Assembly (NCBI RefSeq): GCF_020595125.1
Contig: NZ_JACNMS010000002.1
Span: 372,001-436,000, forward strand
Reading direction: 5' to 3'
Origin: Jeotgalibacillus aurantiacus
Lineage (GTDB): Bacteria; Bacillota; Bacilli; Bacillales; Jeotgalibacillaceae
Length of the DNA stretch: 64,000 nucleotides
Shown here piece after piece: positions 15,550-23,512 of this stretch. The notes below the pieces were generated by a model. That model had not been told where the DNA came from. It was given only the letters and a program-made list of their open reading frames with translations, and did not search any database. Positions within the stretch are counted from its first letter, which is position 1, and the number at the start of each line of letters is the position of its first letter. The position numbers and the translations under genes are program-made.

Positions 15550-18500
15550 TTAGAGTGATTCAAACAGAAAGCGGGTTGAACTTCCTGTATTTGTACTTGT
15601 CACTTCGAGTCTTGCATCAATCCGCTCCTTTAATTCAGGAACATGTGAAATGACGCCGACAAGCCTTCCCCCAGCCTGTATTTCCATCAATGATTCAATC
15701 GCCTGGTCAAGTGATTCCGGATCAAGCGTCCCGAATCCTTCATCAATAAACATCGTTTCAAGTGAGACACCGCCGGCATAGGACTGGACAACATCTGCCA
15801 GGCCAAGGGCAAGTGATAATGACGCTTTAAACGCTTCACCACCTGATAGCGTTTTAACATGCCTTGTCTGTCCGGTGTAATGGTCCCAAACGAGAAGTTC
15901 AAGGCCGCTCTGCTTATTTCCTTTTGACCGGTCCTCTTTTCTGGCAAGTTCATATCTGCCTGATGACATTTTAAGCAGTCGGTCATTCGCTGTGATTAAA
16001 ATATCATCCAGGTAATAGGAGAGAACAAATCTTTCAAAAGTCAGCTTCCGCTCATTCTGACCATTTGCTGTATCTGAAATCCATCCGATCAGCCTGTAGC
16101 GCTCCTCTATATCAGAGGATAACGTGATGCTCTCTTCAATTTTACGTATTAATTCTTCATGGCGCTGCACGTAGGCAGCCGCCCGGGCAAACCTTTCCTC
16201 TAGCTCTTTCATTTCTGATTCATAGCCAACCTGTCTGGCTTTTAATTCTTCTGCGTCCGGCATGACGACGCCTTCGAGCGCTTTTTCTGCTGATAATGTT
16301 TTTTCTTTAACAAGAAAAAGCTGCTGATGATAGTCACGAATTTCACGTTCAAGTTTGGATTGATCAGTAGGATGCATATTTGCGGAAACGGCCTCTTCCT
16401 TTGACTCGAATACAGATTGCTGAAGTTCAGCATATAAGCTGTCAGCCGATTCTTTTTCTTTACACTTCGCACTTTCTACTTCCCGCTGACTTGTTTTTAC
16501 ACGTTCAGTCAGACTGGCCATTTTATTTCCTGCTTCAGTATGAGCAGCCTCTCTTTCCTTCCGTCTGGACTGATAAGTTGTGATCTCCTGCTTTAATTGC
16601 TTGATTTCCTGAACATATGAATCATTTCCAAAGTAGGCATCCGGAATTTCTTCAGCTAAAGAAGTAATCGTGGCCTTTGTGCTGACATATTGTTCCCGCT
16701 GCTGTTGGACTTCTATTGAAAGTCTGTTCTCAATATCTTTACTTCGTGAAAGCTGCTGTAAAACATTCTGAAGCTGCTCTTTTACACCTTCTGATTGCCT
16801 GATAGATGCCATGAGCTTTTGTTCTTTTGCTTTTAGATTATTAAGAACCTGAATGACAGGCTCTTTTTCAACACTACATTCAGCCTGCAGCTCTTTTATC
16901 CGTTGTTCGAGCTCCTGCATTTTCCCTTTGGCATGCTTATATTCAGCATCCATCCGTGCACGAGCCTCTTTTAACGATGAGATTTCCTCCTGTGCCTTTT
17001 CAATGTCGAAGTGATCATTGGACGCTTCAGCAGGTTTTGGGTGATGTAGGGACCCGCATACCTTGCATGGTTCACCATCTGTCAGTTCATCGGCCAGATA
17101 AGCTGCATAAAAGCTGGATTGCTTTTTTTCTTCTTCCCCTTTTTTCTTCTCGGCCTGTGCAACCTTAAGTTCAATGGAATCAAGGTCTGTACGCAGCTTA
17201 TCCGTCGAAAGACGATGTTGATCAAACAGCTGTCGCAGCTCATTTAATTCCTTTTCTTTACCCGCTTTTTCGCTTGCCATATACAATTCATGCTTGATGG
17301 ATGCATAATTTGATTTTTCCTCCAGATAAATCCGGTGCTTGTCCTCAAGCATCAGTTTTTGGGATTCGAGATTGCTTATGTTCTCCTGAATGCGGGTAAG
17401 CTCGGTTTTGCCTTTTTTTCCACTTGATTCTATACTTTGAAGCTTTTCGTTTAAATCAGTCAGCCTGTTCAGCTTCTCTTCAAGTTTCTCTAACTCTCCA
17501 AGCTTCTTCTGTTTTTGATCGATTTCAGATTCAAGACTGTGCAGATGATCAACGTCAGATTGCAGCGAGACGAGCTGCTCCTTAATAGAAGTCAATTCCT
17601 TTTCAGCAGATTCCTTCGCAGACCTTCTCAAGTTCACTTCCTTCTTTTTCAACTCAAGATCCTGAATAAATGGAATCAGTTTTTGCGCCTGGTCGGCCTT
17701 TTCGATTTTTTGTTCCTTTTGTGATATTTGGTCTTTCTGCTGTTCAAGACTGCTAAACTCAGTTTTCAGTTTATCAAGCTCTTCAAAAGACTTTTTAATA
17801 AAGTTAGCACGTTCAATTTCCTTAATCGTGTGGTCCATTTTTTCACGTATTTGTTTTATTGATAAATGGATGTTTTTTTTATTTTCATTCTGAGTTGCTA
17901 CTAAGTTTTTTGCTAGTGATAACGCTTTAGCTTCATTTATCGGTTCTTTTAAAAGCTCACCCTGCAATTCTTCATCGTCTAGCGCATCGATCGAACCGAT
18001 CATTTTCATTCTTTCACTCTGATACTGCTCTGCTCGCTGTTTCAACTCTCTCGCTTCGTTTTTGAGCTGATCCTGAAACGCGCGGTAGTATTTTGTGTGG
18101 AACAGCTTTTGAAGAATCAGTTCCTTATCTGTACTGTCAGACGTTAAAAGCTTTCTGAACTCTCCTTGAGGAATCATGAGGATCTGCCTGAACTGATTAA
18201 AATCCAGCTGCATGATCTGCTGGACTTTTTCATCCGTCTCACGTAAAGAGGATGCTGCCAGCACTTCTTTTCCATCCTCAATGACGTACATTTCTGCATT
18301 GGAATTAACAAGCCGTGTTCCTTCTCCACGGCTCTTCTTCCTTTCCTGCATCGGTGACCTGACAATCCGGTACACCTTCTTTTTCAGCTCAAATGTGAAA
18401 TCCACTTCCGTAATCAGATCTTCATCAGCAAAATGACTTCTCAGCTCCTGAGGAGAACGTTCCTCCCCACTCGTTTTTCCATACAAGGCAAATGAAATGG

Positions 18501-18639
18501 CATCAAATACCGTCGTTTTACCGGCACCCGTTTTTCCGGAAATGACGAACATTGTTCTGCCATCCAGTTCGGTAAAATTAATCGTTTCAATATTTGCATA
18601 AGGCCCGAATGCCTGCATCGTCAATTTAATCGGCTTCAT
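15550..18639 (-). CDS. sbcC: SbcC, ATPase subunit of the SbcCD (Mre11-Rad50 type) nuclease
   Basis: Rad50-like SMC-family ATPase that acts with SbcD to process hairpins, cruciforms and blocked DNA ends. Walker A GKTGAGKTTVFDA is at about residues 35-47, long coiled coils fill the middle, the zinc hook CKVC is near residue 530, and the signature LSGGEAFKASLSL and Walker B MFIDEGFGTLD lie near the C-terminus. Length 1029 is usual. The ATG overlaps the sbcD stop by four bases. Of note, the window contains large perfect inverted repeats, the natural targets of this enzyme. Confidence 0.97.
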   Translation of the reverse strand: MKPIKLTMQAFGPYANIETINFTELDGRTMFVISGKTGAGKTTVFDAISFALYGKTSGEERSPQELRSHFADEDLITEVDFTFELKKKVYRIVRSPMQERKKSRGEGTRLVNSNAEMYVIEDGKEVLAASSLRETDEKVQQIMQLDFNQFRQILMIPQGEFRKLLTSDSTDKELILQKLFHTKYYRAFQDQLKNEARELKQRAEQYQSERMKMIGSIDALDDEELQGELLKEPINEAKALSLAKNLVATQNENKKNIHLSIKQIREKMDHTIKEIERANFIKKSFEELDKLKTEFSSLEQQKDQISQKEQKIEKADQAQKLIPFIQDLELKKKEVNLRRSAKESAEKELTSIKEQLVSLQSDVDHLHSLESEIDQKQKKLGELEKLEEKLNRLTDLNEKLQSIESSGKKGKTELTRIQENISNLESQKLMLEDKHRIYLEEKSNYASIKHELYMASEKAGKEKELNELRQLFDQHRLSTDKLRTDLDSIELKVAQAEKKKGEEEKKQSSFYAAYLADELTDGEPCKVCGSLHHPKPAEASNDHFDIEKAQEEISSLKEARARMDAEYKHAKGKMQELEQRIKELQAECSVEKEPVIQVLNNLKAKEQKLMASIRQSEGVKEQLQNVLQQLSRSKDIENRLSIEVQQQREQYVSTKATITSLAEEIPDAYFGNDSYVQEIKQLKQEITTYQSRRKEREAAHTEAGNKMASLTERVKTSQREVESAKCKEKESADSLYAELQQSVFESKEEAVSANMHPTDQSKLEREIRDYHQQLFLVKEKTLSAEKALEGVVMPDAEELKARQVGYESEMKELEERFARAAAYVQRHEELIRKIEESITLSSDIEERYRLIGWISDTANGQNERKLTFERFVLSYYLDDILITANDRLLKMSSGRYELARKEDRSKGNKQSGLELLVWDHYTGQTRHVKTLSGGEAFKASLSLALGLADVVQSYAGGVSLETMFIDEGFGTLDPESLDQAIESLMEIQAGGRLVGVISHVPELKERIDARLEVTSTNTGSSTRFLFESL

Positions 18640-19775
18640 TGATCCTGATCTCTCCCTGTCGCATTGAATTGCCGCTCTGCTTCCTTTTCAATCAAATCGG
18701 TCCACTCTGCCGTTGTCACATGCTGATAAAATTTCTTGAACAGCGTGACATCAGAAACATCTGCTGATAAACCCGGTTTAAGTCCATCCTCCATTTTTTT
18801 ATCCCGCTGAACCGTTTTTCTCTCCAGATGGAGCACATTCGGGTAAACCGATCTTAAACGGTTCATCGGATCAATGAGTGAACCTTCGTCAAGCAGCACC
18901 ACTTTCAGATAATCATCTGTTTTCTGATGCCGATAAAACGCTTCGGATAAAAGGTCTGCCAGGTGTCCCTCAATGATTCTCATATCCCTTTTTGGTTTAA
19001 GCGGAATATCCTTTACAGTTGCCTGACCGTTTTCAATGGTCACCGACTTTACTATTTTCCGCTGATTAGCCTCTGAAAAAGAATACTTCATCAATGAACC
19101 GGAATAATGCACTTTCTCATCTCTTATTGCATCCGGACTGTGCAGGTGTCCAAGTGCGGTGTATACAAAAGGCGAGAACAAATCCTTCCCTACCGTTCCC
19201 GCACCCCCGACAGAGAGCGTTCTCTCTGAATCAGATGTCTGGCCCCCCGCAACGAAAGAATGTCCAACAAAAACGTGTGCAGTATCAGGTTCCATTGATT
19301 CACTTATTTTTTCGATGATCTTTTTTGAAGCATCATGGTGTGTCATGATGGTCTCGTCATTAAGAACAGATCTTATTAAAACAGGCTCTGCATAAGGTAC
19401 GGAATGAAATGTCACCCCATTGATCGTGACCGGCTCTATTTCCGGCGTCCATTTACCTGTCATGTGCATACCCGACTGTCTGTACCAGGCTGAACCAAAG
19501 GCAAGACGGTCAGCACTGTCATGATTTCCAGAAATCGCGATGACCGGAATACCCATCTCAACATTCAATTTGTAAAGCGTTCGATCCAGGAGGTTTACTG
19601 CCTCAGCCGGCGGTACTGACCGGTCATACAAATCTCCCGCGATTACAATGGCATCCGGCTTTTCTTCTTCTGCAATCTGTATAAAATGTGCCAGCACCGA
19701 TGCCTGATCCTCAGTCATATAAATTCCATGCACGAGCTTGCCCAAATGCCAGTCCGCTGTATGTAAAAATTTCAT
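18636..19775 (-). CDS. sbcD: SbcD, nuclease subunit of SbcCD
   Basis: Mre11-type manganese-dependent phosphoesterase. All phosphoesterase motifs are visible in order: HTADWHLGK (residue 5 on), AGDLYDRSVPPAEA, SGNHDSADR, VGHSFVAGG and ALGHLHSPD. The ATG at 19775 gives 379 residues and has AAGGGTG upstream; the longer open frame starting at 19808 adds eleven residues lacking family similarity. The stop overlaps the start of sbcC (ATGA). Promoter not identified. Confidence 0.96.
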   Translation of the reverse strand: MKFLHTADWHLGKLVHGIYMTEDQASVLAHFIQIAEEEKPDAIVIAGDLYDRSVPPAEAVNLLDRTLYKLNVEMGIPVIAISGNHDSADRLAFGSAWYRQSGMHMTGKWTPEIEPVTINGVTFHSVPYAEPVLIRSVLNDETIMTHHDASKKIIEKISESMEPDTAHVFVGHSFVAGGQTSDSERTLSVGGAGTVGKDLFSPFVYTALGHLHSPDAIRDEKVHYSGSLMKYSFSEANQRKIVKSVTIENGQATVKDIPLKPKRDMRIIEGHLADLLSEAFYRHQKTDDYLKVVLLDEGSLIDPMNRLRSVYPNVLHLERKTVQRDKKMEDGLKPGLSADVSDVTLFKKFYQHVTTAEWTDLIEKEAERQFNATGRDQDQ

Positions 19776-20085
19776 TTTTCGACACCCTTTTTTATGTAGT
19801 GACGCCATTATACCATTGATTTACTTATGCTTTCCTCCCTGAATTAAACCTGAAAAAATGCCGGCTGTTTTATTGTCAGGATGATCATGACAGTTCTGAA
19901 TGGACATACAAAAGAATACAATTAAAGCAGGAGAAAAACTGTTCAAATTCGTTTAATGTTTAGCTTTTATATAGTTGAAATTAATGATTATGAAAAATTA
20001 AGTATAAAAATTCATACTTTTGACGGATTGTTTTGTGAGAATTTTCAGATTATATTGTATATACAAATGAAAGGAGGGGCACTGA
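19776..20085. other. Intergenic region between sbcD and the 49-aa gene
   Basis: About 310 bases, AT-rich, without a coding region I can support. It must hold the divergent sbcD promoter, which I could not place, and the candidate promoter at 20028-20056. Confidence 0.5.
20028..20056 (+). promoter_or_regulatory. Candidate sigma-A promoter of the 49-aa gene
   Basis: TTGTTT (20028-20033), 17 bases, TATATT (20051-20056), ending 29 bases before the start codon and just ahead of its Shine-Dalgarno. Confidence 0.4.
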
Positions 20086-20235
20086 ATGCGAAAAATTGAA
20101 AACGATTATATCGAAAAACCGGAACTGGAGTCAGACGAGTACATCCGCGTAACCGCCGACAACAAAAAGATTTATGAAGTCCGCCGTGAAAACCTTCATC
20201 AGCTTGTCTCCCTTGGCTACCGTCAAATTCAATAG
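20086..20235 (+). CDS. Small protein of unknown function (49 aa)
   Basis: A 49-codon gene with a textbook AAAGGAGGGG Shine-Dalgarno nine bases before ATG, a candidate promoter upstream and a terminator immediately after the stop. The product (start MRKIENDYIEKPELE) is charged and soluble, with a likely beta-strand/helix end EVRRENLHQLVSLGYRQIQ. I do not recognise a family. Signals on both sides make it a credible gene although it is short. Confidence 0.65.
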   Translation: MRKIENDYIEKPELESDEYIRVTADNKKIYEVRRENLHQLVSLGYRQIQ

Positions 20236-20237
20236 TT

Positions 20238-20259
20238 CATGACCTGGTGAGTCAGGTCA
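20238..20259 (+). terminator. Terminator after the 49-aa gene
   Basis: An 8-bp stem (ATGACCTG and CAGGTCAT) with a 6-base loop, followed by TTTTTCATTTT, two bases after the stop codon. Confidence 0.7.
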
Positions 20260-20345
20260 TTTTTCATTTTATGGTCACTCTCTTGATGACACGTTCAATC
20301 TGCACTATAATGAAACTGTCAACATAATGGAACGGAGTGACGAAT

Positions 20346-20774
20346 GTGCTTGAAGGTTGGTTTTTATGGTTTATCCTCTTTTGGGTGGTCGTCCTGATTT
20401 CTCTTTTCGCGATCGGCGGATTTTTTATGTTCCGCAAATTTTTAAAGAGAATGCCAAAAGAAGATGGTAAATCAGATTTGGATTGGGAAGAGCATTTTGT
20501 CGATCGAACCAGACATTTATGGGGAGAAAAAGAACGTATGCTTCTCGAGGATCTCGTAAGTCCTGTACCGGAGCTTTTCAGAGATGTAGCCAGGCAGAAA
20601 ATCGCGGGTAAAATCGGTGAGCTTGCGGTCAAAGAGAAAGCCGGCAGCATTACCCTTGATCTCATCATCAGAGGGTATATTCTCGCAACACCAAAACGCG
20701 ACCATAAATTTCTGCGTAAAAAAATGAAAGATCTCCAAATAGACCTGCAGCCGTATGAGGATCTGTTTGCATAA
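20346..20774 (+). CDS. yneK: DUF2621 membrane protein YneK
   Basis: Homologue of B. subtilis YneK. An N-terminal membrane span (about residues 5-27) is followed by a soluble charged domain with a helical body (KERMLLEDLVSPVPELFRDVARQKIAGKIG). I choose the GTG at 20346 (142 aa), which has GGAGTG six bases upstream, over the in-frame GTG three codons earlier. It is convergent with ccdC, as in B. subtilis. Function unknown; placement next to cytochrome c maturation genes hints at an envelope role. Confidence 0.85.
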   Translation: MLEGWFLWFILFWVVVLISLFAIGGFFMFRKFLKRMPKEDGKSDLDWEEHFVDRTRHLWGEKERMLLEDLVSPVPELFRDVARQKIAGKIGELAVKEKAGSITLDLIIRGYILATPKRDHKFLRKKMKDLQIDLQPYEDLFA

Positions 20775-20781
20775 TAAAAAA

Positions 20782-20800
20782 CATCGCAATCTGCGATGTT
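20782..20800. terminator. Bidirectional terminator between yneK and ccdC
   Basis: An 8-bp stem ACATCGCA/TGCGATGT with a 3-base loop, flanked by A run and T run, between convergent genes. Confidence 0.85.
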
Positions 20801-20805
20801 TTTTA

Positions 20806-21288
20806 TTATGCAAACTGTGAAGGCTGATCCACCGAGTCTTTCTCCAGCTTTTTGAACTGAAGGTACATGGCAATCCGCCATGGAACAAGCATCCCAAACG
20901 CCAGAATCCAGAACATCCCGGCAAGCGTACCGACCTCAATGGTTGAGCTGAGCACAATTTTCATGACAATCCGAATGACCAGCAGACCAATCAAAATAAA
21001 TGGAAAAGCTTTTGATGCCCTTAAGTATATTCCGTCATCCTTATGCTCAAACTTTGACGTCTTAATCAGAACAATCGAAAATAAGAGTCCGACAGCAATG
21101 GCCTCTGCAGCCTCAACAGGTGTTACGCGGAAATACGGAAAGATAAACATGAGTGCTCCGGTACTCATAAATAACGGAGGCAGAATGATCTTTTTTGCGG
21201 TAACAGGCTTTTTCGAGGCTTTCATGCGAATTGCGAGAACGGCTGATCCCATAATGACAGCTGCTATGGTTGAAAGGATCACATACAT
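20806..21288 (-). CDS. ccdC: CcdC-family membrane protein (YneJ)
   Basis: 160 residues with about five hydrophobic segments, matching the size and layout of B. subtilis CcdC/YneJ, the third product of the ccdA region associated with cytochrome c synthesis; its exact job is unknown. AGGTGG precedes the ATG at 21288. Unlike the tight ccdA-yneI-yneJ cluster of B. subtilis, here more than 550 bases with two palindromic repeats separate it from the yneI-like gene, so it must have its own promoter or survive read-through of those structures. Confidence 0.9.
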   Translation of the reverse strand: MYVILSTIAAVIMGSAVLAIRMKASKKPVTAKKIILPPLFMSTGALMFIFPYFRVTPVEAAEAIAVGLLFSIVLIKTSKFEHKDDGIYLRASKAFPFILIGLLVIRIVMKIVLSSTIEVGTLAGMFWILAFGMLVPWRIAMYLQFKKLEKDSVDQPSQFA

Positions 21289-21394
21289 TTGTTAGCCACC
21301 TATCTGTGTAATCGTTTCACTATGCTTGTTTAGTATAATAAAGAATGAGTGATTTGTAAAAGTGATTCTGACGTTGTTCTCAGTTTAAAAAATC

Positions 21395-21509
21395 GTGCCG
21401 GGGCATTCCTTCGCTTTCCGCGGCCGCGCGGTGAGCCAGCTAGCGCTTCGCGCTACGCTGTCTCACCTGTCGCTCCTCTGCCGCAGGAGTCTCCGGAATG
21501 CCCCGGCAC
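21395..21509 (-). repeat. Modular palindromic intergenic element, copy 2
   Basis: 115 bases that fold almost completely on themselves. The outer 15-base arms (21395-21409, GTGCCGGGGCATTCC, and 21495-21509) are perfectly complementary. Inside are the core hairpin GGTGAGCCAGCTAGCGC paired with its near complement ending CTCACC (about 21430-21467) and the family boundary segments CTTCGCTTTCCGCGG and CTGCCGCAGGAGTCTCC. This is the minimal form, without the extra 126-bp module. Confidence 0.85.
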
Positions 21510-21673
21510 TTCAAGTGTAACTTCCCACTTAATTGTTTATTATTAGGAGTATAAAAACCCTTTAGAATTAAAGATCAAAAAAAATGATATTGTTTATCGA
21601 GTTCCTTATACAATCAAAAGATTGTGTGATTTCTCAGTGATTGAGTTTTTTATAATGTACATAAATTATCATA

Positions 21674-21784
21674 GGGCCTGGACCATCCGGAGACTCCTGT
21701 GGCGGAAAGGGACAGGTGAAACCATTGTGCGAAGCACAAGGGGTTCACCGCCCGGCCACGGAAAGCGCAGGATGGTCCAGGCCC
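21674..21784 (+). repeat. Modular palindromic intergenic element, copy 3
   Basis: 111 bases in opposite orientation to copy 2. Perfect 15-base outer arms (21674-21688, GGGCCTGGACCATCC, and 21770-21784) differ from copy 2 at five positions yet remain fully paired. The inner part (GGAGACTCCTG, GACAGGTGAAACC, GTGCGAAGCAC, GGTTCACCGCCCGGCC, GGAAAGCG) follows the same plan with its own changes. Minimal form. Confidence 0.85.
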
Positions 21785-21806
21785 GGTGCTCTTCGTTATT
21801 CAATTA

Positions 21807-21841
21807 AAAAAACCGTATTCTGGTAAGGAATACGGTTTTTT
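21807..21841 (-). terminator. Terminator downstream of the yneI-like gene
   Basis: A 14-bp stem (AAAAAACCGTATTC and complement) with a 7-base loop directly after the stop of the response-regulator gene. Confidence 0.85.
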
Positions 21842-21844
21842 TGG

Positions 21845-22207
21845 TTATTGTTTAATTACGCGGCTCATGGATTCAATGACGCGGTGGCTGTCGAACGGTT
21901 TAACAATGAAGTCTTTTGCACCGGCTTCGATCGCTTCAATCACCATTTTCTGCTGACCCATGGCAGAACACATAATGATTTTAGCTGAAGGATCTTCTCT
22001 CAGAATTTCTTTTGCCGCACTGATTCCGTCAAGTATAGGCATGGTAATATCCATTGTTACAAGATCCGGGCTGAGCGCTTTGTATTGTTCGATAGCGTCC
22101 TGTCCGTTTTCAGCTTCACCGATTACTTCAAAATCAGAGTTTGAAAGCATGTTTTTAAGTGTCATTCTCATAAATTTAGCATCATCGACCACAAGCACTT
22201 TTGTCAT
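21845..22207 (-). CDS. yneI: CheY-like single-domain response regulator (YneI/CcdB)
   Basis: A lone receiver domain of 120 residues. The acidic pair and phospho-acceptor are in VLVVDDAKFMR and LVTMDITMP (Asp near 54), the conserved Ser/Thr in MCSAMG and the Lys in IVKPF. The sequence is very like chemotaxis CheY, but its place between ccdA and ccdC identifies it as the YneI/CcdB protein of that cluster. ATG at 22207 has AAGGGTG six bases upstream, better than the GTG three codons earlier. No output domain; partner kinase unknown. Confidence 0.85.
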   Translation of the reverse strand: MTKVLVVDDAKFMRMTLKNMLSNSDFEVIGEAENGQDAIEQYKALSPDLVTMDITMPILDGISAAKEILREDPSAKIIMCSAMGQQKMVIEAIEAGAKDFIVKPFDSHRVIESMSRVIKQ

Positions 22208-22278
22208 TTGTCTCACCCTTAACTATATAGTCTATTATAACTATACAATTAATCCTAAAGTCCTTCAAGTAATATGGG

Positions 22279-22986
22279 TCAAAATCCTGTGAAATTGCCG
22301 AAAATAGGAAGCAACAACTCGATAATCCAGGTTAATCCATCAAAAAACAGAACGATTCCCATGCCAATCATGGCCCAGCCGCCAATTTTCATAATCTGAC
22401 CGCTTCTCTTGCGGATCCAGCCGAGCTTGTTCAGGAAAAAAGACAGTACAAAAAATGGCAAGGCAAATCCTGCGAAATAAGCCATCATGTAGCCAAATGA
22501 TGCTCCCGGGTTGACGGAGGCCATAACAAAGACTGCACTGAGAATCGGTCCAATACATGGCGTCCAGCCTGCTGCAAATGCCAGTCCGATGAAAAATGTA
22601 CCGATGTAGCCTGCAGGTCTGTTTTTAAAATGAACTTTTCTTTCCTTCATTAAAAATTCAGGTGAAAAAATTCCAACCGTTATAAGACCAAATACAACAA
22701 TTAAAATAGCTCCCAGCTGACGAATCAGATCCTGGTATCTGAACATGAATTCTCCGAGCAAGCTTGATGTAAATGCCAGTGCAATAAAAATAACGAGAAA
22801 ACCAAGCAGAAAGAATAGTGTATGGAGCATGCTAGACTTTCTGAACATGGCTTTTTCTTTTGTCAGACTTTCAACTGACATGCCGGTAATATAGGATAAG
22901 AATGCCGGATAAAGCGGTAATACGCAGGGTGAAACAAAACTCAGCACCCCTGCTGCGAATGCAAAAAAGATGTTTAAATCAGTCAT
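22279..22986 (-). CDS. ccdA: Cytochrome c biogenesis protein CcdA
   Basis: DsbD/CcdA-family membrane protein that carries reducing power from thioredoxin across the membrane to keep apocytochrome c and spore proteins reduced. 235 residues, six hydrophobic spans; the redox cysteines lie in SPCVLPLYP (about residue 20) and WTPCIGPIL (about residue 140), each in the family's CxP setting. TAGGGGG precedes the ATG. Followed after about 70 bases by the yneI-like gene in the same direction. Confidence 0.96.
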   Translation of the reverse strand: MTDLNIFFAFAAGVLSFVSPCVLPLYPAFLSYITGMSVESLTKEKAMFRKSSMLHTLFFLLGFLVIFIALAFTSSLLGEFMFRYQDLIRQLGAILIVVFGLITVGIFSPEFLMKERKVHFKNRPAGYIGTFFIGLAFAAGWTPCIGPILSAVFVMASVNPGASFGYMMAYFAGFALPFFVLSFFLNKLGWIRKRSGQIMKIGGWAMIGMGIVLFFDGLTWIIELLLPIFGNFTGF

Positions 22987-23236
22987 AGAAACCCCCTAAG
23001 TAATGTTGCGTATGTTCATTTTAACAGAGCATCACACCTGTCAGATGATATGAAGTTTAACGTTTTGTGACGCAAACGGTTCCGCAGGCTGTTCACAAAA
23101 ATTTTAATAAAAATACCAGGTTTAAAAGATTTTTTACTTTTCATACGGATGAATTTTCGGTATACTATACGGTAAGTTACAGGAATGACAAATACTGTAT
23201 GGGTCAGGTTGACTACCCAATGAAAGGATAGGCTTT

Positions 23237-23446
23237 ATGGCTGATCAAAGCAAACTCCTTGAAGAAATCGAAAAGAAAAGGCAGATTCTCATTTATACTG
23301 CTGCAAAGGAAGGACTATCTTCTCCACGCGCAGTGAAATACTCTCAGGAGCTTGATGAACTGCTTAACCAATTTGAAAAAGAACATTCAGAGAGGCCTCA
23401 GCCCCCTCGGTCCACTGATATAAAAATCGCTGCGAACCCAGGCTGA
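23237..23446 (+). CDS. Spo0E-like aspartyl-phosphate phosphatase
   Basis: Small (69 aa) helical-hairpin protein of the Spo0E/YisI/YnzD family, which dephosphorylates Spo0A-P and so delays sporulation. The core reads IEKKRQILIYTAAKEGLSS followed by the diagnostic SQELDELL near residue 38. GAAAGGAT precedes the ATG. It is alone, convergent with the ABC exporter, and separated from it by a strong terminator. Which paralogue it corresponds to cannot be said. Confidence 0.85.
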   Translation: MADQSKLLEEIEKKRQILIYTAAKEGLSSPRAVKYSQELDELLNQFEKEHSERPQPPRSTDIKIAANPG

Positions 23447-23466
23447 AAAAGAACATAATAAGATTT

Positions 23467-23500
23467 AAAAAAGACTTCCTTACAAAAGGAAGTCTTTTTT
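23467..23500. terminator. Bidirectional terminator between the Spo0E-like gene and the ABC exporter
   Basis: A 15-bp perfect stem (AAAAAAGACTTCCTT and complement) with a 4-base loop between convergent genes. Confidence 0.9.
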
Positions 23501-23512
23501 ATGATGTCTAAT

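Larger units (their letters stand above)
21289..21844. other. Gene-free stretch between yneI and ccdC holding two repeat copies
   Basis: Over 550 bases. It contains modular repeat copies 2 (21395-21509) and 3 (21674-21784) in opposite orientation and the yneI-side terminator (21807-21841). The remainder is AT-rich and no coding region is convincing. Confidence 0.75.
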
